A stretch of 64,000 nucleotides of DNA from Pseudaeromonas paramecii (GCF_039540575.1 NZ_BAABFC010000012.1:62001-126000); one strand, 5' to 3'; shown: positions 48,582 through 57,196, counted from the first letter of the stretch. Translations and numbers: made by a program. The notes: generated by a model not told the origin, from the letters alone.

Positions 48582-50507
48582 TTACTTATGGACACAAACC
48601 TGATCTTTACCCGCATGCTTGGCCGTATACATCGCCGAATCAGCGGCATTTACCAGTTGGTCGGCAGATCTTTCATCATCAGGGTGATGCATCGAAATGC
48701 CGATACTCGCGCTGATGGTGACGGTTACTGAATCGAGTTGTATCGGGTGCTGAAGGGTCTCCAGTATTTTTTGTGCCAACATATTGGCATCGGGAATACC
48801 GTGCTTAATGTTTTCCAATATTACAGTGAATTCATCCCCGCCAAGGCGAGCGGCAGTATCTGTCTGCCGAATACTAGCTTGTAAACGAGCTGCTGCCTCA
48901 CGCAAGACGGCATCACCGGCTTCATGGCCATGTGTATCGTTAATTTGTTTGAATCCATCCAGATCGATGAAAAGTAGTGCCAGAGACACCCGAGTTCGTT
49001 TGACGCGAGCAATAGCTTGAGACAATAAATCGAACATGCCTCGGCGGTTAAGCAGCCCCGTCAATGGGTCATGTGTTGCCTCGTGTTCGCGGATTGCCTC
49101 TAACTGTTTACGTTCAGTGATGTCATGTAAGAACGCACTAAAGATAGTTTTCCCATCAATGGATAATGGACTAACCCGCACTTCAACAGGTAATGGTGTG
49201 CCATCACGGCGTACAGCTGTCAGTTCAATGCGCCTGTTTAACACGTTGTGCTCACCGGTCGCTAGATAGTGCCGTAATCCTGCACGATGACCTTCGCGCA
49301 TGGTGACTGGGATGATCATTTCATCCAATCGGCGGCCAATAGCCTCTTGGCTACTCCAACCAAAGGTTTGTTCTGCCTGTTGATTCCAGTCCCGGATCAC
49401 ACCGTTATGGTCAATACAAACATAAGCATCGTTTGCGTTTTGGAGCACCATCTGCAACTCAGCTTCGCGTTTGCGTAGCTCCTGCTCAGATTGAAGTTGT
49501 TGAGCCATGGAGGATGAGAGCATTTCATTGGCTAACCGTAGATCTCTGGTTCTTGTTTCTACACGATTTTCCAGATCCTTGCGAAGTTCAGTCAGTGATG
49601 CCTCTGCCTCTTTGCGCTCTTGTATATCTTTAATAATTGATACGAAATATTCCAACTCACCTTGAGGACTCATTTGCTTGGTGACGATTAGCTGTATCCA
49701 AATGGTATTACCTGATTTAGTGATATACCGTTTTTCCAATTGGTAACGGTCTATCTCGTCATCGATTAACTGTTGTAGCATGTACAAATCCGAGTCCAAA
49801 TCGTCTGGATGAGTAATGTCCTGAAAAGTAAGCTTGATGAGTTCATCTTGGCTGTAACCGACAATTTGACACAAGGCATCGTTGACACGTAACCAACCAC
49901 CGTCAGGAGCAAGCAGCGCAATTCCCACGCCAGCACGTTCAAATACGGTTCTAAACCGTGCTTCAATGGTCTCAACAGCTCTTCTCGCTAGCTCTGAGTT
50001 TGCCTGACTCAGGAACATTGCTTCACGCATTTGTACTTCTTTGCTGATCACTGCAGCTAGGTCGATCAGGATGTTAATTTCGTCCGCGTTTAACTTTCGT
50101 GGTTTGGAATCGATTGCGCAAAGGGTGCCTATCGATAGTCCACTGACACTGCGCAATGGCACACCAGCGTAGAAGCGTATATTCGGATTACTGGTAACAA
50201 GAGCGTTGTCCATGAAGCGTTCGTCTAGCGTTGCGTCTGGGACAATCAGCGGTGATGACTGCACGATGGCGTGGGCACAGAAGGCCAGTTCACGTGGAGT
50301 TTCTATCGCATCCAGACCAACACGAGACTTGAACCATTGCCGATCAGTATCAACTAATGAAACTAGCGCAATCGGGACATCGAGAACGCGTGCGACTAAT
50401 CGGGTTATGCGATCAAAAACCTCCTCAGGCGGTGTATCGAGAAGATCGAGAGCATGAAGCACATTTAACCGCTCATTTTCATTCGGCGGGATTGGGTAGG
50501 TTGTCAT
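48582..50507 (-). CDS. GAF-PAS-PAS-GGDEF sensor diguanylate cyclase
   Basis: The ATG at 50507 gives 641 residues; a TTG 15 bases upstream is weaker. Domains in order are GAF (about 20-160, with PIALVSLVDTDRQWFKSRVG), PAS (about 180-295), a coiled coil, a second PAS (about 345-460, with CIDHNGVIRDWNQQAEQTFG) and GGDEF (GGDEF at 556-560; ALLFIDLDGFKQINDTHGH). There is no EAL domain, so it should make cyclic di-GMP only. It is soluble, without membrane segments. It is convergent with the preceding cyclase. Confidence 0.88.
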   Translation of the reverse strand: MTTYPIPPNENERLNVLHALDLLDTPPEEVFDRITRLVARVLDVPIALVSLVDTDRQWFKSRVGLDAIETPRELAFCAHAIVQSSPLIVPDATLDERFMDNALVTSNPNIRFYAGVPLRSVSGLSIGTLCAIDSKPRKLNADEINILIDLAAVISKEVQMREAMFLSQANSELARRAVETIEARFRTVFERAGVGIALLAPDGGWLRVNDALCQIVGYSQDELIKLTFQDITHPDDLDSDLYMLQQLIDDEIDRYQLEKRYITKSGNTIWIQLIVTKQMSPQGELEYFVSIIKDIQERKEAEASLTELRKDLENRVETRTRDLRLANEMLSSSMAQQLQSEQELRKREAELQMVLQNANDAYVCIDHNGVIRDWNQQAEQTFGWSSQEAIGRRLDEMIIPVTMREGHRAGLRHYLATGEHNVLNRRIELTAVRRDGTPLPVEVRVSPLSIDGKTIFSAFLHDITERKQLEAIREHEATHDPLTGLLNRRGMFDLLSQAIARVKRTRVSLALLFIDLDGFKQINDTHGHEAGDAVLREAAARLQASIRQTDTAARLGGDEFTVILENIKHGIPDANMLAQKILETLQHPIQLDSVTVTISASIGISMHHPDDERSADQLVNAADSAMYTAKHAGKDQVCVHK

Positions 50508-50619
50508 GCTGGATTGTTCCAAGTGATCTGCGCATAAATATAGCCATAAAAAATATCAGCTTCGAAGTTGAAGAAACATTGCACGGATATCAATTATCGA
50601 GATATGTGTCGATGGTCCG

Positions 50620-50907
50620 ATGTCGTGCTATGCAGGTATAAAGGTTGCTGAGCACCTCAGTATTGGGCTGGAGGCGGTTTCTCGCATGGAGCGAGGATTG
50701 GTTGTGCCGACCATTGTTCGGTTAGCGGAATTGGCTCAGCTGTTTGATTGCGATATTGCTGAATTACTGCGAGAGAGCAGTAATCGCCCGACGGACCAAG
50801 GTGTTGTCCTCGCGCAACACTTGGCTCGGTTGAACTCAGCAGATCGGAGCATGTTGTTGGAGTTGATTGAGAAACTATCGGACCGGTTAGCCAATCCCGT
50901 TGGTTGA
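50620..50907 (+). pseudogene. 5'-truncated XRE regulator, paralogue of the one at 53897
   Basis: From about codon 9 this frame closely matches the intact XRE protein at 53897-54244: VAEHLSIGLEAVSRMERGLV against VAERLGIGMEAVSRMERGLV, and so on to the end. The first two helices of the helix-turn-helix domain and the usual start are missing. The sequence before about 50641 is unrelated and AT-rich. The 3' part is well kept, so the truncation is probably recent and linked to insertion of the GGDEF pair. It is unlikely to bind DNA normally. Confidence 0.75.
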
Positions 50908-50985
50908 TTGATAACCTGATCCTGGGGCTATTCCGCGGTTTAGTTCAGCCCGTGACTCTGACTCCTCTTTTACCCTCCTTGATCG

Positions 50986-51480
50986 TTATAGCCACCCTCG
51001 CTCTGCCATTGACACCCTGCCTTCGGTGCCTATCACCAGATGATCCAGCACGCGGATCTCGACGGTGGCCAGTGCAGCTCGGAGTGTTTCAGTAAGGGTG
51101 CGGTCGGCGCGACTAGGTTCCGGCAAGCCGGATGGATGGTTGTGAACCAAGATCACTGCCGCCGCATTGCAGACCAGCGCTGCCTTGACCACTTCGCGCG
51201 GGTAGACAGAGGCGCCATCCAGGGTGCCCCTGAACAGTTCCTCAAACTTGATTACCCGGTGCTGGCTGTCCAGAAACAGGATGCCAAATACCTCGTGCTC
51301 GTATTCCTGCAGCAGGGTTTGCAGACAGCTGTAGGTGAGGCTGGGCGAGGTCAGCGCCTTGCCCTTGCTCAGTTTGCTGCGGGCCAGCTTATTGGCCATG
51401 GTCAGGATTTCTTCGGCGGTGACGGGCTCGGCCAGTACATAGGTGCCGCGGGTTTCACCGGCTTTGAATTTGTGATGCAT
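50986..51480 (-). CDS. radC: RadC/YeeS-type JAB-domain protein
   Basis: This 164-residue island RadC has the full JAMM metalloprotease-like site: Glu in GILFLDSQHRVIKFEELF, then VHNHPSGLPEPSRADR (His-x-His-Pro-Ser-Gly ... Ser-x-x-Asp). It lacks the N-terminal helix-hairpin-helix of chromosomal RadC, as do the YeeS-like proteins common on genomic islands and ICEs. The biochemical role is unsettled. It heads a minus-strand group with the three small genes upstream. Confidence 0.9.
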   Translation of the reverse strand: MHHKFKAGETRGTYVLAEPVTAEEILTMANKLARSKLSKGKALTSPSLTYSCLQTLLQEYEHEVFGILFLDSQHRVIKFEELFRGTLDGASVYPREVVKAALVCNAAAVILVHNHPSGLPEPSRADRTLTETLRAALATVEIRVLDHLVIGTEGRVSMAERGWL

Positions 51481-51551
51481 CGTGAGACCTCCAAAAAAAG
51501 AACCCCCGCATGCCTGGTGGCGTGCGGGGGCTATGTGCGCGTTTGTCCCAT

Positions 51552-52007
51552 TCAGGGGTGGGGTGATGGCCGGCGTGCCGGTTGTTGGTGTGCGGTGGCG
51601 GAAGGCCTGGGCAGCGGGTCAGTGCGGATCACCGCTTGGCCCAAACGGATTTGCAGCTGCAACTGCTCCAGACAGTGTTCCAGCAGCGGCACCGACACCT
51701 GTGCCAATGGACAGGATTGCAACTGCCAGTAGTGCTGGCGCTGGGCATCAAAGCAGATCTCCTGGATGACCTGATGCTGGTCGTAGTAGTCCGAGGTATT
51801 GCTGATGCTGACCAACTGCCAGATCAGCCCCGACCAGATGAGCTGCAGGGTAGTGGTTTGCGTTAGCCCGCTGAGGGCCACGGGCAGCATGGGGGTGAGG
51901 TGCAGCAACCAACGTTCGCCGGTGTGCTGTGGTTGCAGGCCCGCCAGGCGGGCCCACTGTTGCACCATGACCGATGCCGTCAGGGAGATGGGCAGCGTGT
52001 GTTCCAT
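51552..52007 (-). CDS. Island protein of unknown function
   Basis: The 151-residue protein begins MEHTLPISLTASVMVQQWAR. It is rich in Gln, Leu and Thr, with no membrane segment and a Pro/Arg-rich tail. It matches no family I know. It sits between radC and the DUF2787-like gene (8 bases from the latter), a neighbourhood repeated in gammaproteobacterial islands. GGAGG lies just upstream of the start. Confidence 0.7.
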   Translation of the reverse strand: MEHTLPISLTASVMVQQWARLAGLQPQHTGERWLLHLTPMLPVALSGLTQTTTLQLIWSGLIWQLVSISNTSDYYDQHQVIQEICFDAQRQHYWQLQSCPLAQVSVPLLEHCLEQLQLQIRLGQAVIRTDPLPRPSATAHQQPARRPSPHP

Positions 52008-52015
52008 GTTCCCTC

Positions 52016-52444
52016 CTACTCGCTCTGGGCGGTAACAGCAAAGCAGCCCATCTTCTGGTAGTGCAGGAAGTTACGCTGCCACAGCGAGAAGATCTCACAG
52101 GCGTGCTGATGGCGTAATGCGCCCCAGCCCAGCATGAAGTACTCCCTATCCAGGAAGTTGAAATCCAGCTCCTTACACAGCTCGGCATCCTGCCCCAGGC
52201 CCTGGTAACTGAAGTCCGTCACGTAGTCGAACAGCCAGCCGTTGAGGCCTTGCACCAGGCGAATTTCCACCGGATGAAAGCCGCCACGCTGCGGGTCGTA
52301 ATCTGGATCGCGGAAGTTGAAGGTGATGGCGGTACTATTCGCCAGGGCCTGGGGTGCTTGCTGCGCCACGTCATCCACCAGGCACAATAGTTCGTCACAG
52401 ACGGGCAGGGTGATCCCGTCCCGGTCAAAGGGAATGAGCATCAT
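52016..52444 (-). CDS. DUF2787-like island protein
   Basis: The 142-residue protein carries the stretch ITFNFRDPDYDPQRGGFHPV, then DYVTDFSYQG and KELDFNFLDREYFM, typical of DUF2787 as I recall it. DUF2787 is a family of unknown function frequent on Vibrio and Aeromonas islands next to radC. It has no signal peptide. It lies 8 bases upstream of the preceding hypothetical gene and is probably co-transcribed with it. Confidence 0.7.
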   Translation of the reverse strand: MMLIPFDRDGITLPVCDELLCLVDDVAQQAPQALANSTAITFNFRDPDYDPQRGGFHPVEIRLVQGLNGWLFDYVTDFSYQGLGQDAELCKELDFNFLDREYFMLGWGALRHQHACEIFSLWQRNFLHYQKMGCFAVTAQSE

Positions 52445-52464
52445 GGTCTCCTTGATTGGTTGGG

Positions 52465-52812
52465 CTAGCGGCGGCCGAAGAGTTCCTGCAGGCGTTGCCG
52501 GACCTGCGCACGAATGGCGTCGTCGATAAAGGCGCTGATACTGGCCAGGGCGGCACTGAGCACGGCTAGATCATCAGTCAGTCCCAGGGGCAGGAAGTCG
52601 GGGACGACATCCAGCGGGGTGATGAAGTAGAGCAGGGCGCTGTAGATCAGCAGCTTTTCCCACAGGGGCAGGTTGGGCTTTTGCGCCGTGTAGTAGAGCA
52701 GCAGGCAGATCTCGACGAAGTGGCGACCGACCCGGCGGGCCAGCCGCCAGAGGGTTCGCCAGAAGCCGGCGTCGTCGAAGTCTTGCAGGGGCGGGGGTAG
52801 ATAGGAAGGCAT
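52465..52812 (-). CDS. YkvA-family (DUF1232) membrane protein
   Basis: The ATG at 52812 with GGAG upstream gives 115 residues; the frame is open further but without support. The DUF1232 core is KLLIYSALLYFITPLDVVPD followed by FLPLGLTDDLAVL, containing one hydrophobic segment and the characteristic Pro-Leu-Asp-x-x-Pro-Asp pattern. Its function is unknown; members are small membrane-associated proteins common in bacteria. Confidence 0.85.
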   Translation of the reverse strand: MPSYLPPPLQDFDDAGFWRTLWRLARRVGRHFVEICLLLYYTAQKPNLPLWEKLLIYSALLYFITPLDVVPDFLPLGLTDDLAVLSAALASISAFIDDAIRAQVRQRLQELFGRR

Positions 52813-52894
52813 GGGGATCTCCTGTCTCGCGGACAAATAAAAAGAGGAGGCACATGGCCTCCTCGTATCGGGTTCAAGCAGCGGATTGCAGTGT

Positions 52895-53344
52895 TTACTC
52901 ATTCCACATTAAGCAATCGAACTCCTGGGATTTTGTCGCCGGCAATACGCTGGCGGCGTCCTTGGTGGGCACGTTGAGCTTCTGGCCATCGGCAGTGATG
53001 ACGGTGATGGTCTGGGCCTTGCGCATCTTGTCCCACATATCAAAGAAGTTGTTCTCGCCGACCCGGGACTCGGTTTCGTAGGGCGTGTCGTAGTGGGTAC
53101 CGTCCACCTCGATGGCAAAGCCTTGCTCGCTGTAGGAGCCATATTCCTTACCATTTACGGTGGCGGTCATGGCGACTTTCTTGATGTCGTTGCAGGCGAT
53201 ATAGAGATTGTTCTTGGCATCCACCACGGCGGTGTACTCGCTGGTGCCCTGGCCCCAGCCGCTGCTCCAGTGTCCGGCCTCTCCATAGGCCCAGGCCTGG
53301 CTGCCAAGCCCCAGCAGCAGGGTTGCAAAGAGATATTTGTTCAT
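52895..53344 (-). CDS. Small exported protein of unknown function
   Basis: From the ATG at 53344 (AAGGA upstream) the protein has 149 residues. A clear signal peptide (KYLFATLLLGLGSQAWA) ends near residue 19, so it is likely periplasmic. The mature part has two cysteines (YIACNDIKK and FDCLMWNE), probably disulfide-linked, and is otherwise beta-rich with no family I can name. It overlaps nothing but follows the membrane protein at 53355 closely, which suggests an envelope pair. Confidence 0.7.
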   Translation of the reverse strand: MNKYLFATLLLGLGSQAWAYGEAGHWSSGWGQGTSEYTAVVDAKNNLYIACNDIKKVAMTATVNGKEYGSYSEQGFAIEVDGTHYDTPYETESRVGENNFFDMWDKMRKAQTITVITADGQKLNVPTKDAASVLPATKSQEFDCLMWNE

Positions 53345-53354
53345 CTTGATGTCC

Positions 53355-53678
53355 TTATCCAACGTAGTAACCCAGCACGTTATTCATAAAGCTGCCGCAG
53401 ATAACACTGCCGATGACGGCACCGATGCACTGCGGGCCAAATTTCCAGAACAGACGCTTCTTTAGCATGTCGCCGGCGCCCTCTGCCACCAGGACATCCG
53501 GGTGTATAAAACGGCGGACGAGTTCCCCGCCCATGGCGCCCAGCGCCATAAACAGCGAGCCGAATATGAAGTACCAGAAGTACCCCCAGAAGCCCAGGTT
53601 AGGGTAATCACCGCTCATGGCGGATAGCATAACGATAATGAACATGACGACAGTCGCAATGAGGGGATAACGGCGCAT
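53355..53678 (-). CDS. Small membrane protein
   Basis: The 107-residue protein has three predicted membrane segments: residues 5-20 (PLIATVVMFIIVMLSA), 30-50 (FWGYFWYFIFGSLFMALG) and 82-103 (IGAVIGSVICGSFMNNVLG). The family is unknown. It is the first gene of the minus-strand group that runs to radC, and its promoter would lie in the gap before the divergent XRE gene. Confidence 0.7.
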   Translation of the reverse strand: MRRYPLIATVVMFIIVMLSAMSGDYPNLGFWGYFWYFIFGSLFMALGAMGGELVRRFIHPDVLVAEGAGDMLKKRLFWKFGPQCIGAVIGSVICGSFMNNVLGYYVG

Positions 53679-53805
53679 ATCTGATTTCCTTAATGAGTCA
53701 TATCAATGAATAGGTTCGTCTGACAGAGCGACAAACCTGGTGGCTGCAGGCGCGCTGCAGCGGGCTTAAACACACAGATGGGGTAAACACTCCTCCTTGA
53801 GCGTC

Positions 53806-53874
53806 GATAGTCAACCAATTGCGATGATAGTCAACTCGCTGAGTCCTTCCTGTCAATACGCCCATAGCCAACCA
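53806..53874 (+). promoter_or_regulatory. Direct repeats ATAGTCAAC before the XRE gene
   Basis: GATAGTCAAC occurs at 53806-53815 and 53826-53835, a 20-base step (two helix turns). A looser third copy, ATAGCCAACCA, starts at 53864. They fill the gap between divergent genes and end 23 bases before the XRE start, so they are a likely XRE operator controlling both directions. Confidence 0.55.
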
Positions 53875-53896
53875 TTCAGGTCGAATGGGAGGAACT

Positions 53897-54244
53897 ATGA
53901 GCGGGATCAACGTGAACGAGTTGGGCAAGGCGGTGGGCTTGGCGATAGCCAAACAGCGCCAGCGAAAAGGACTGACACAGGAGGAGGTAGCCGAGCGGTT
54001 GGGCATCGGGATGGAGGCGGTCTCCCGAATGGAGCGCGGCCTGGTGGTGCCGACCGTGGTGCGGCTGGCGGAGCTTGCCCAGATCTTTGAGTGTGAACTC
54101 GCCGATTTGTTGCGGGAGTCCAGTACTCGGCCCTCGGAACAGGGCATCGTGCTGGCTCAACAACTGGAGCGGCTCACCAGCCAAGACCGTACCCTGCTGC
54201 TGGACACCCTGTCCCACCTGGTAGAGCGCCTGGCCAGTAAATAG
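53897..54244 (+). CDS. XRE-family helix-turn-helix regulator
   Basis: The ATG at 53897 with GGAGG 6 bases upstream gives 115 residues. The HTH_3 domain (about residues 8-65) reads QRQRKGLTQEEVAERLGIGM, then EAVSRMERGLVVPTVVRLAE. The C-terminal helix SQDRTLLLDTLSHLVERLAS may dimerise. It is a probable repressor of the neighbouring recombination or accessory genes. A truncated paralogue lies 3.2 kb to the left. Confidence 0.88.
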   Translation: MSGINVNELGKAVGLAIAKQRQRKGLTQEEVAERLGIGMEAVSRMERGLVVPTVVRLAELAQIFECELADLLRESSTRPSEQGIVLAQQLERLTSQDRTLLLDTLSHLVERLASK

Positions 54245-54249
54245 ATCAC

Positions 54250-55167
54250 TTAAGCGGGGGAGGCTGTCGCGCCCTTGCCCAGCTTGCCGGTCAGGGGCGT
54301 CGCCCGTGGCTGGAGCCGACGGTTCGGCGGGATGACCGGTGTCTGGCTAGTTTCCTCCTCTGCCGGCGGTGAGAACTCCTCCAGCAGCATCGGCACTTCT
54401 TCATCCATATCCTCAAACTGACCGTTAAGCAGGCATTGCCTGGCGGCCTGCTCCATGGCCATGACATCCACACCTGCCTGCTCATCCTGCAGGGCCAGTT
54501 GACGTGCCGTGCTGATGGCTTCAGCCAGGGACTGGTTATCCCGCAGCGTCAGATCCACGTAGAACACCGGGGTCCGGTAGGACTGGGTGGTGCTCTTGGC
54601 CCGCAGGCGCAGAGTCAGCGGCAGATAGCGGGTCAGGCCGCCACTGGCCGCCTCGAAGTACTTAAGCCGTGCCGCCAGGGTACGCACCGAGTTGTAGCCA
54701 GTGGTGCGAAACATGAAGCTACCCAGCTCATCCTCTTGTCCTTCGACATACAGGTTCAGACGACCATACAGCTTGCAACCCTGCTGGGAGCCAAAGGGGC
54801 AGCGCTCCGGCCCCGGACAGGCGACGTCCTCCACGCCTTGTGCCGTCATCCGCCGGGCGGACTCACCATTGCCGACACACAGGGGACGCCCGGTCTGGCG
54901 GTCGAAGGCACTGTAGTCGGCCCGCAGGTTCAGCTCAGTGTCATTGAACAGTACCCGTACCGGGATGGCCCGCAGCTTGGCGTGCTCCTGTCCCTGGCAG
55001 TAATGCTGATGCAGCGGATGCAGCAGCCAGCCGGATTTTTGCTGGATCTGGGTGGTGAGCGTAAAGCTGTCGTCCTTCTCAGGTACCCACTTGTCCTGTT
55101 TTTGCACCAGCCGGCCGATGGCGATGCGCCCTATGATGGGCGGCGTGATGGCGAGTCCCTTGATCAT
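54250..55167 (-). CDS. Recombination-directionality-factor-like / 'hydrolase or metal-binding' protein
   Basis: This 305-residue protein resembles the gp3-like RDF / 'hydrolase or metal-binding' proteins found beside YqaJ-type recombinases in SXT-like elements. A Cys cluster, ACPGPERCPFGSQQGC, probably binds zinc. It is followed by KLYGRLNLYVEGQEDELGSF and FRTTGYNSVRTL, recurrent in that family. The tail is Pro-rich and disordered. It overlaps the recombinase gene by 4 bases, so they form one unit. Whether it controls excision of this island is unknown. Confidence 0.65.
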   Translation of the reverse strand: MIKGLAITPPIIGRIAIGRLVQKQDKWVPEKDDSFTLTTQIQQKSGWLLHPLHQHYCQGQEHAKLRAIPVRVLFNDTELNLRADYSAFDRQTGRPLCVGNGESARRMTAQGVEDVACPGPERCPFGSQQGCKLYGRLNLYVEGQEDELGSFMFRTTGYNSVRTLAARLKYFEAASGGLTRYLPLTLRLRAKSTTQSYRTPVFYVDLTLRDNQSLAEAISTARQLALQDEQAGVDVMAMEQAARQCLLNGQFEDMDEEVPMLLEEFSPPAEEETSQTPVIPPNRRLQPRATPLTGKLGKGATASPA

Positions 55168-56150
55168 GGTGCACTCCTTCTGGTGGATTGAATGTTGAAC
55201 CGGCGCACGCCGGGAATGGTCTTGCGGTATTGCGCCAGCAGTTCCGGGTGCTCCTGCTCCAGCTTGTCCACATCGGCCATCTGCCGGTCTTTGCTGCGCT
55301 TCCAGGTGATCTTGCCGGCGGCAAACTGGGCGGCTGAGGCCTCGCCCAGGGTGAGTTGCAGCCGTTGCTTGAGCAGGGACTCCTGCTGTTCAACGGACTC
55401 TTTCTCGGCGCGCAGCTGCAGCAGTTGGCTAAACAGGGCGTTGCCTTCGACCGAGTCAGATAGATCCAGGGTCAGGCCATCGTCTTTGGGGAACAGCCAG
55501 CCCAGGGCCTGGGCGGCGTCGGCAGAGCCATCCGGTGCGGGTTGTCTATCCTCGGTGACCGCCTGCCAAAAGGCCGCTTCACGTGCAATCAGATCGGCAA
55601 TCTTGTCGTTGTCCCGCTCAATCCGGTACAGCCGGAAGTCCTGGCCACCAATCAGCACCGCGACCTCCGCCCAGGCGTGGCCGGTGACAGCCAGCTGATG
55701 CAACACTTGGCACTGATAGGCGATGGGGATACCGTCCTCCCACTGTGGCGCACTGTGATAGCTGGCGGTCTTGATCTCCAGGATGCCGGGGCCGTCCGGG
55801 TGACCGACGATCTCCCGGTCGAGATTGGCCAACATGAAGGGATACGCGGGGTGCTGCAAAATGGCATTCACCCGGCGGACCTTGTAGCCGGTGCGCTTGG
55901 CATACACCTGGGCCAGCACGGGCTCCAGCTCGATGCCCCACAACACGGCGGGCTTGTCGGACAGATCTTCCGGGGGCTTGCGCCCGGTTTTCTCCAGCCA
56001 CAACGACAGGGGACATTTGTAGGGGGACAGGCCAACGGCCACGGCGGCATCGGACGAACCAATGCCCAACTGCCGTAGCGCTAACCACTGCTCGCGATGC
56101 ATGTCGCGGGTCGATGCCAGACGGATGGCATTGGCGTAACGGGTTTTCAT
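55164..56150 (-). CDS. YqaJ-family phage-type recombinase nuclease
   Basis: The ATG at 56150 (AAGGAG upstream) gives 328 residues. The N-terminal YqaJ exonuclease domain has LGIGSSDAAVAVGLSPYKC, GIELEP, NLDREIVG and GPGILEIKTA (the Asp ... Glu-x-Lys metal site), then IPIAYQCQVLHQLAVTG. This matches lambda-exonuclease-like enzymes that chew DNA ends for single-strand annealing recombination. A C-terminal helical region follows. It works in one operon with the RDF-like gene and probably DUF932. Confidence 0.88.
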   Translation of the reverse strand: MKTRYANAIRLASTRDMHREQWLALRQLGIGSSDAAVAVGLSPYKCPLSLWLEKTGRKPPEDLSDKPAVLWGIELEPVLAQVYAKRTGYKVRRVNAILQHPAYPFMLANLDREIVGHPDGPGILEIKTASYHSAPQWEDGIPIAYQCQVLHQLAVTGHAWAEVAVLIGGQDFRLYRIERDNDKIADLIAREAAFWQAVTEDRQPAPDGSADAAQALGWLFPKDDGLTLDLSDSVEGNALFSQLLQLRAEKESVEQQESLLKQRLQLTLGEASAAQFAAGKITWKRSKDRQMADVDKLEQEHPELLAQYRKTIPGVRRFNIQSTRRSAP

Positions 56151-56242
56151 CGTGGACTCCTTGTAACACGGCATAGCCGCCCGCCCGGATTGGTGTGAGC
56201 CAGTCCGGGGAGGGCGTATGTCTGCGTTGGAAACTGCGGGGA

Positions 56243-57196
56243 TTAGTGCAGCAGGGTCAGGGCCTGGTTGAGGGCCTTGTGCTTGAGCTGGGCGCCTTGA
56301 CCAAACCAGGCGGCATCCAGACGGTAGTCCTGGTTGCGAGCGCGACGGTGATGGTCCACGTACTCGGTCATGGCGTTGAGCAGACCCCAGGCGGTGCCCT
56401 TGCTGGAGGAGAGGGTGGCGCCCATGCCATCGCCCTGATAAAGGGCCATCACCTGCTGCATGGTCTTCGACGGGCTGATATCCGGGTTCTCCGGCAGTGC
56501 CTCGTCCAGCACCAGGCTGAAATAGTCCTGCGCCTCTTGGCGCGAGACAGGCCGCTGGCTCAAGTCCTTCAAGGAGCGCATAAATTGCTCCCAGCCGGAC
56601 AGACCTAGGCCCAGCGCCTGCTTGACCGCTGCCGGGTCAAACTGGGTGGAGTGGGGCACCTTGATGGCGCCCTGGCTGTGGTCGGTGGCCATCTGTAGGG
56701 TGTTGTTACAGACCACCCTGACGGAAGTGAACTGGGCCGTGGTACACAGGGAACCGTCACAGCTGGTGGCCAGCAACAGATAAGCCTTCACCTTGTCGCC
56801 ACCGCGCAAGGCCGATTCTTGGCCTGTACGGGCCAGGGCCCACAGCTTGCGGCCGCCCTTGAGCACCCCGGCCGTCTCCAGCTCAAAGCCACCGGCACTC
56901 ACCAAGTCCTGATAGAAGTGCAGCACCTCGGCGGGCTGCACCACCTTGTAACGGTTGGACACCACCGACAGAGGCGCCAGAGTATCCGAGCGGTAAAGCA
57001 CCTTGGCATCGCTGTGCGGGCGGATATGCAGACCGTCCGGCGCCACGTTAAACAGCACATCGCTTTGCGCGATATGCCAGTCCATGCCCGCTTCCACCAA
57101 CCAGGTTTCGATAGGTTGATGAGGGGAGAGGGGATTACCCAAACCATGCCAGGGCGTCTCGCCCACATACGCCATGGATTCGACCAAATGAGCCAT
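56243..57196 (-). CDS. DUF932 (phage/plasmid-like TIGR03299) protein
   Basis: This 317-residue protein has the DUF932 features MAYVGETPWHGLGNPL at the start, SVVSNRYKVVQPAEVLHFYQ, and RVVCNNTLQMA in the centre. The family is widespread on ICEs, plasmids and phages, next to recombinase genes; its biochemical role is not established. It is the last gene of the island, transcribed away from the right end, and leads the YqaJ/RDF unit. Confidence 0.88.
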   Translation of the reverse strand: MAHLVESMAYVGETPWHGLGNPLSPHQPIETWLVEAGMDWHIAQSDVLFNVAPDGLHIRPHSDAKVLYRSDTLAPLSVVSNRYKVVQPAEVLHFYQDLVSAGGFELETAGVLKGGRKLWALARTGQESALRGGDKVKAYLLLATSCDGSLCTTAQFTSVRVVCNNTLQMATDHSQGAIKVPHSTQFDPAAVKQALGLGLSGWEQFMRSLKDLSQRPVSRQEAQDYFSLVLDEALPENPDISPSKTMQQVMALYQGDGMGATLSSSKGTAWGLLNAMTEYVDHHRRARNQDYRLDAAWFGQGAQLKHKALNQALTLLH

